Positions 62,412-64,000 of a DNA stretch of 64,000 bases are shown here, piece by piece. The stretch is from contig DATKQS010000012.1 in assembly GCA_035532555.1 (NCBI GenBank), forward strand, positions 1-64,000. The letters run 5' to 3'. The translations under genes and the position numbers were made by a program. This DNA comes from Thermoplasmata archaeon. Its GTDB lineage: Archaea; Thermoplasmatota; Thermoplasmata; Lutacidiplasmatales; UBA184. Position 1 is the first letter of the stretch; every line of letters starts with the position of its first letter. A model generated the notes under the pieces. That model worked only from the letters and a program-made list of their open reading frames with translations, made no database searches and was not told the origin of the DNA.

Positions 62412-64000
62412 TCACGGGACGATCGGCGGGGTAGCGGCAGGGGTCGGCACCTCCTTGCGTGCCAGTGCGGCCCGGACCAGGGCGAGGTAGAGCGGATGCG
62501 GGGCCTCGGGGCGAGAGAGGAACTCCGGATGGAACTGCACGCCGACGAAGAACGGATGGTCCGCGAGCTCGAAGGACTCGACGCGGCCGTCCACCGCGTG
62601 CCCCGTGATGTTCAGGCCATGTGCCTGGAAGCGATCGAGGTAGGCCGGGTTGATCTCGTAGCGGTGCCGATGCCGCTCCCAGATCTCGGTGGCGCCGTAG
62701 CACTGCGCGATCTTCGATCCCGGGGTCAGCACCACGCGCTGCGTGCCGAGACGCATCGTGCCTCCCATCTCCGAGAGTCCCTTCTGCTGCTCGAGCAGAC
62801 AGACCACCGGGTCGGGGGTTTCGGCGTCCACCTCGGTCGTGTTGGCGCCGGGAAGCGAGAGGACGTTGCGCGCGAATTCGATCGCCGCCATCTGGAACCC
62901 GTAGCAGACCCCGAGGTACGGGATCCCGCGCGTGCGGGCGAGCTCGATCGCGAGGACCTTCCCCTCGACGCCGCGCGCGCCGAACCCACCGGGCACTAGG
63001 ACCCCGTCCGACCGCTCGAGGCGGCCGAGGAGCGTCGGGTTCTTCGCGATGTCCTCGGCGTCGTACCATTGCAGCCGGATGTCGCACCCGAGGTGGCCCT
63101 GGCAATGGTGGAACGCCTCCGAATGTGAGAGGTAGGCGTCGCGAAGCTCGGTGTACTTCCCAACCACCGCGATCTCGATGGATCCCTGCGCGCGCCGGTA
63201 GGTTGCCAAGAACTCCTTCCACGCACTGTAGTCCGGGCGGCGCTCGGGCAGGCCGAGGAGACGTTCGAGGAGTGGGCCGACGCCCTGGGCCTCGAGCACG
63301 AGGGGAACCTCGTACACGGTCGACTGGTCCGGCACCGAGATCACGGCCTCGGGCGGAACGTCACAGAACAGCGAGATCTTCGCCTTGATATCCGGGGCGA
63401 GGGGCAACGGACCGCGCGCCACGATCAGGTTCGGCCGGATCCCGATCGCGCGCAGTTCGCGGACCGAGTGCTGAGTGGGTTTGGTCTTGGCCTCGCCGAC
63501 CGGCCCGACGACCGGAACGAGCGTTGTATGGACGAACACCATGTGGCCGTCCCCCAGCTCGTAGGAGAGCTCGCGCAGGGCTTCGAGGAACGGCATCGAC
63601 TCGATGTCTCCGACGGTGCCTCCGACCTCGACCAGGACCACCTCGGCACCGGCCGACTGCGCCACCTCGCGGATCGCCCGCTTGATCTCGCCGGTGACAT
63701 GCGGGATAATCTGAACGGTGTTGCCGAGATAGTCGCCACGTCGCTCCTTCTCGATGACCGCTCGGTAGATCTTCCCCGTGGTCAGGTTGTGGGTCCCGGA
63801 CAGGCTCTGTCCCAGGAACCGTTCGTAGTTGCCGAGGTCGAGGTCGGCCTCGGTCCCATCGTCTAGCACGAAGACCTCGCCGTGCTGGTACGGGTTCATC
63901 GTGCCCGCGTCGACATTGAGGTAGGGATCGATCTTGAGGATCGTGACCGGGATCCCGCGGGCCTTGAGCAGACGTCCGAGCGAGGAGGTGGTGATGCCCT
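62412..64000 (-). CDS. pyrG: CTP synthase (5' end beyond window)
   Basis: The C-terminal 529 or so residues of CTP synthase, which aminates UTP. Synthetase-domain motifs near the window end include GRLLKARG, KIDPYLNVDAGTMNPYQHG and VEVGGTVGDIES. The glutaminase domain has the nucleophile elbow YLGVCYGFQMA and the HPEF catalytic triad segment in GVQFHPEF. The start lies to the right of the window. Its stop is immediately followed by aspS. Confidence 0.97.
   Translation of the reverse strand, partial: GITTSSLGRLLKARGIPVTILKIDPYLNVDAGTMNPYQHGEVFVLDDGTEADLDLGNYERFLGQSLSGTHNLTTGKIYRAVIEKERRGDYLGNTVQIIPHVTGEIKRAIREVAQSAGAEVVLVEVGGTVGDIESMPFLEALRELSYELGDGHMVFVHTTLVPVVGPVGEAKTKPTQHSVRELRAIGIRPNLIVARGPLPLAPDIKAKISLFCDVPPEAVISVPDQSTVYEVPLVLEAQGVGPLLERLLGLPERRPDYSAWKEFLATYRRAQGSIEIAVVGKYTELRDAYLSHSEAFHHCQGHLGCDIRLQWYDAEDIAKNPTLLGRLERSDGVLVPGGFGARGVEGKVLAIELARTRGIPYLGVCYGFQMAAIEFARNVLSLPGANTTEVDAETPDPVVCLLEQQKGLSEMGGTMRLGTQRVVLTPGSKIAQCYGATEIWERHRHRYEINPAYLDRFQAHGLNITGHAVDGRVESFELADHPFFVGVQFHPEFLSRPEAPHPLYLALVRAALARKEVPTPAATPPIVP

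Overview
The window is archaeal, GC-rich chromosomal DNA. Evidence: an archaeal 16S 5' end; split RNA polymerase largest subunit (A' and A'') with an undivided B subunit, plus subunits H and N; MCM helicase, CDC48/VAT ATPase, 20S proteasome beta subunit, the aCPSF1/FttA termination nuclease, SepF, eL30, eL18, an NMD3-like protein and Cgi121. Many genes have a TATA-like box 25-35 bases before the start codon, i.e. leaderless or very short 5' UTRs. The gene set (undivided RpoB, isolated 16S promoter, E-type succinate dehydrogenase, archaeal coiled-coil protein) fits a high-GC member of Thermoplasmatota best. That placement is inference; the partial 16S was not compared with a database.

Layout. 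Bases 1-543 hold the 5' part of a 16S rRNA gene on the minus strand, with its promoter and a GC-rich, hairpin-rich upstream zone. Then come an SDR epimerase (+) and a minus-strand block: HAD hydrolase, NusA-KH, eL30, RpoA'', RpoA', RpoB, RpoH and a tRNA-Lys(UUU) with two introns, followed by UPF0147, an AsnC ligand-binding protein, an unrecognised 57-aa small gene and a DEAD-box-type helicase. From 15.3 to 23.5 kb genes run on the plus strand: purS-purL, diphthamide synthase Dph6, a methyltransferase, an acyl-CoA mutase, a FolC-type ligase and endonuclease III. An MFS transporter, AlaRS, a polyprenol-kinase-like membrane protein, purE and GMP synthetase follow.

At 30-33.6 kb is an operon for an E-type succinate dehydrogenase (SdhA, SdhB, CCG-domain subunit). 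Then psmB and fttA (+) meet a convergent minus-strand operon mutS-mutL-PD-(D/E)xK nuclease. tRNA-Ser(UGA), tRNA-Gly(UCC) with a T-loop intron, the KEOPS subunit Cgi121, an MBL hydrolase and a hypothetical gene follow. The divergent CDC48 ATPase and a 1,115-aa membrane-anchored surface protein lead to the eL18-uL13-uS9-RpoN operon, a PRC-barrel protein, a glycosyltransferase, a coiled-coil protein, HerA, leucyl aminopeptidase, SepF, NMD3-like, DUF424, MCM, AspRS and CTP synthase (cut by the window end).

Most striking: two tRNA genes carry introns outside the anticodon loop. Both have an intron at the same T-loop position (59/60) and tRNA-Lys has a second in the D-loop; each forms a textbook bulge-helix-bulge and splicing restores canonical loops. 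Other notable points are a complete mismatch-repair operon with a dedicated nuclease-fold gene, an AspRS whose conserved N-terminus lacks any ATG/GTG/TTG start, a long inverted repeat between the divergent helicase and purS genes, and a structured zone upstream of 16S. No mobile element, CRISPR array or prophage was seen.
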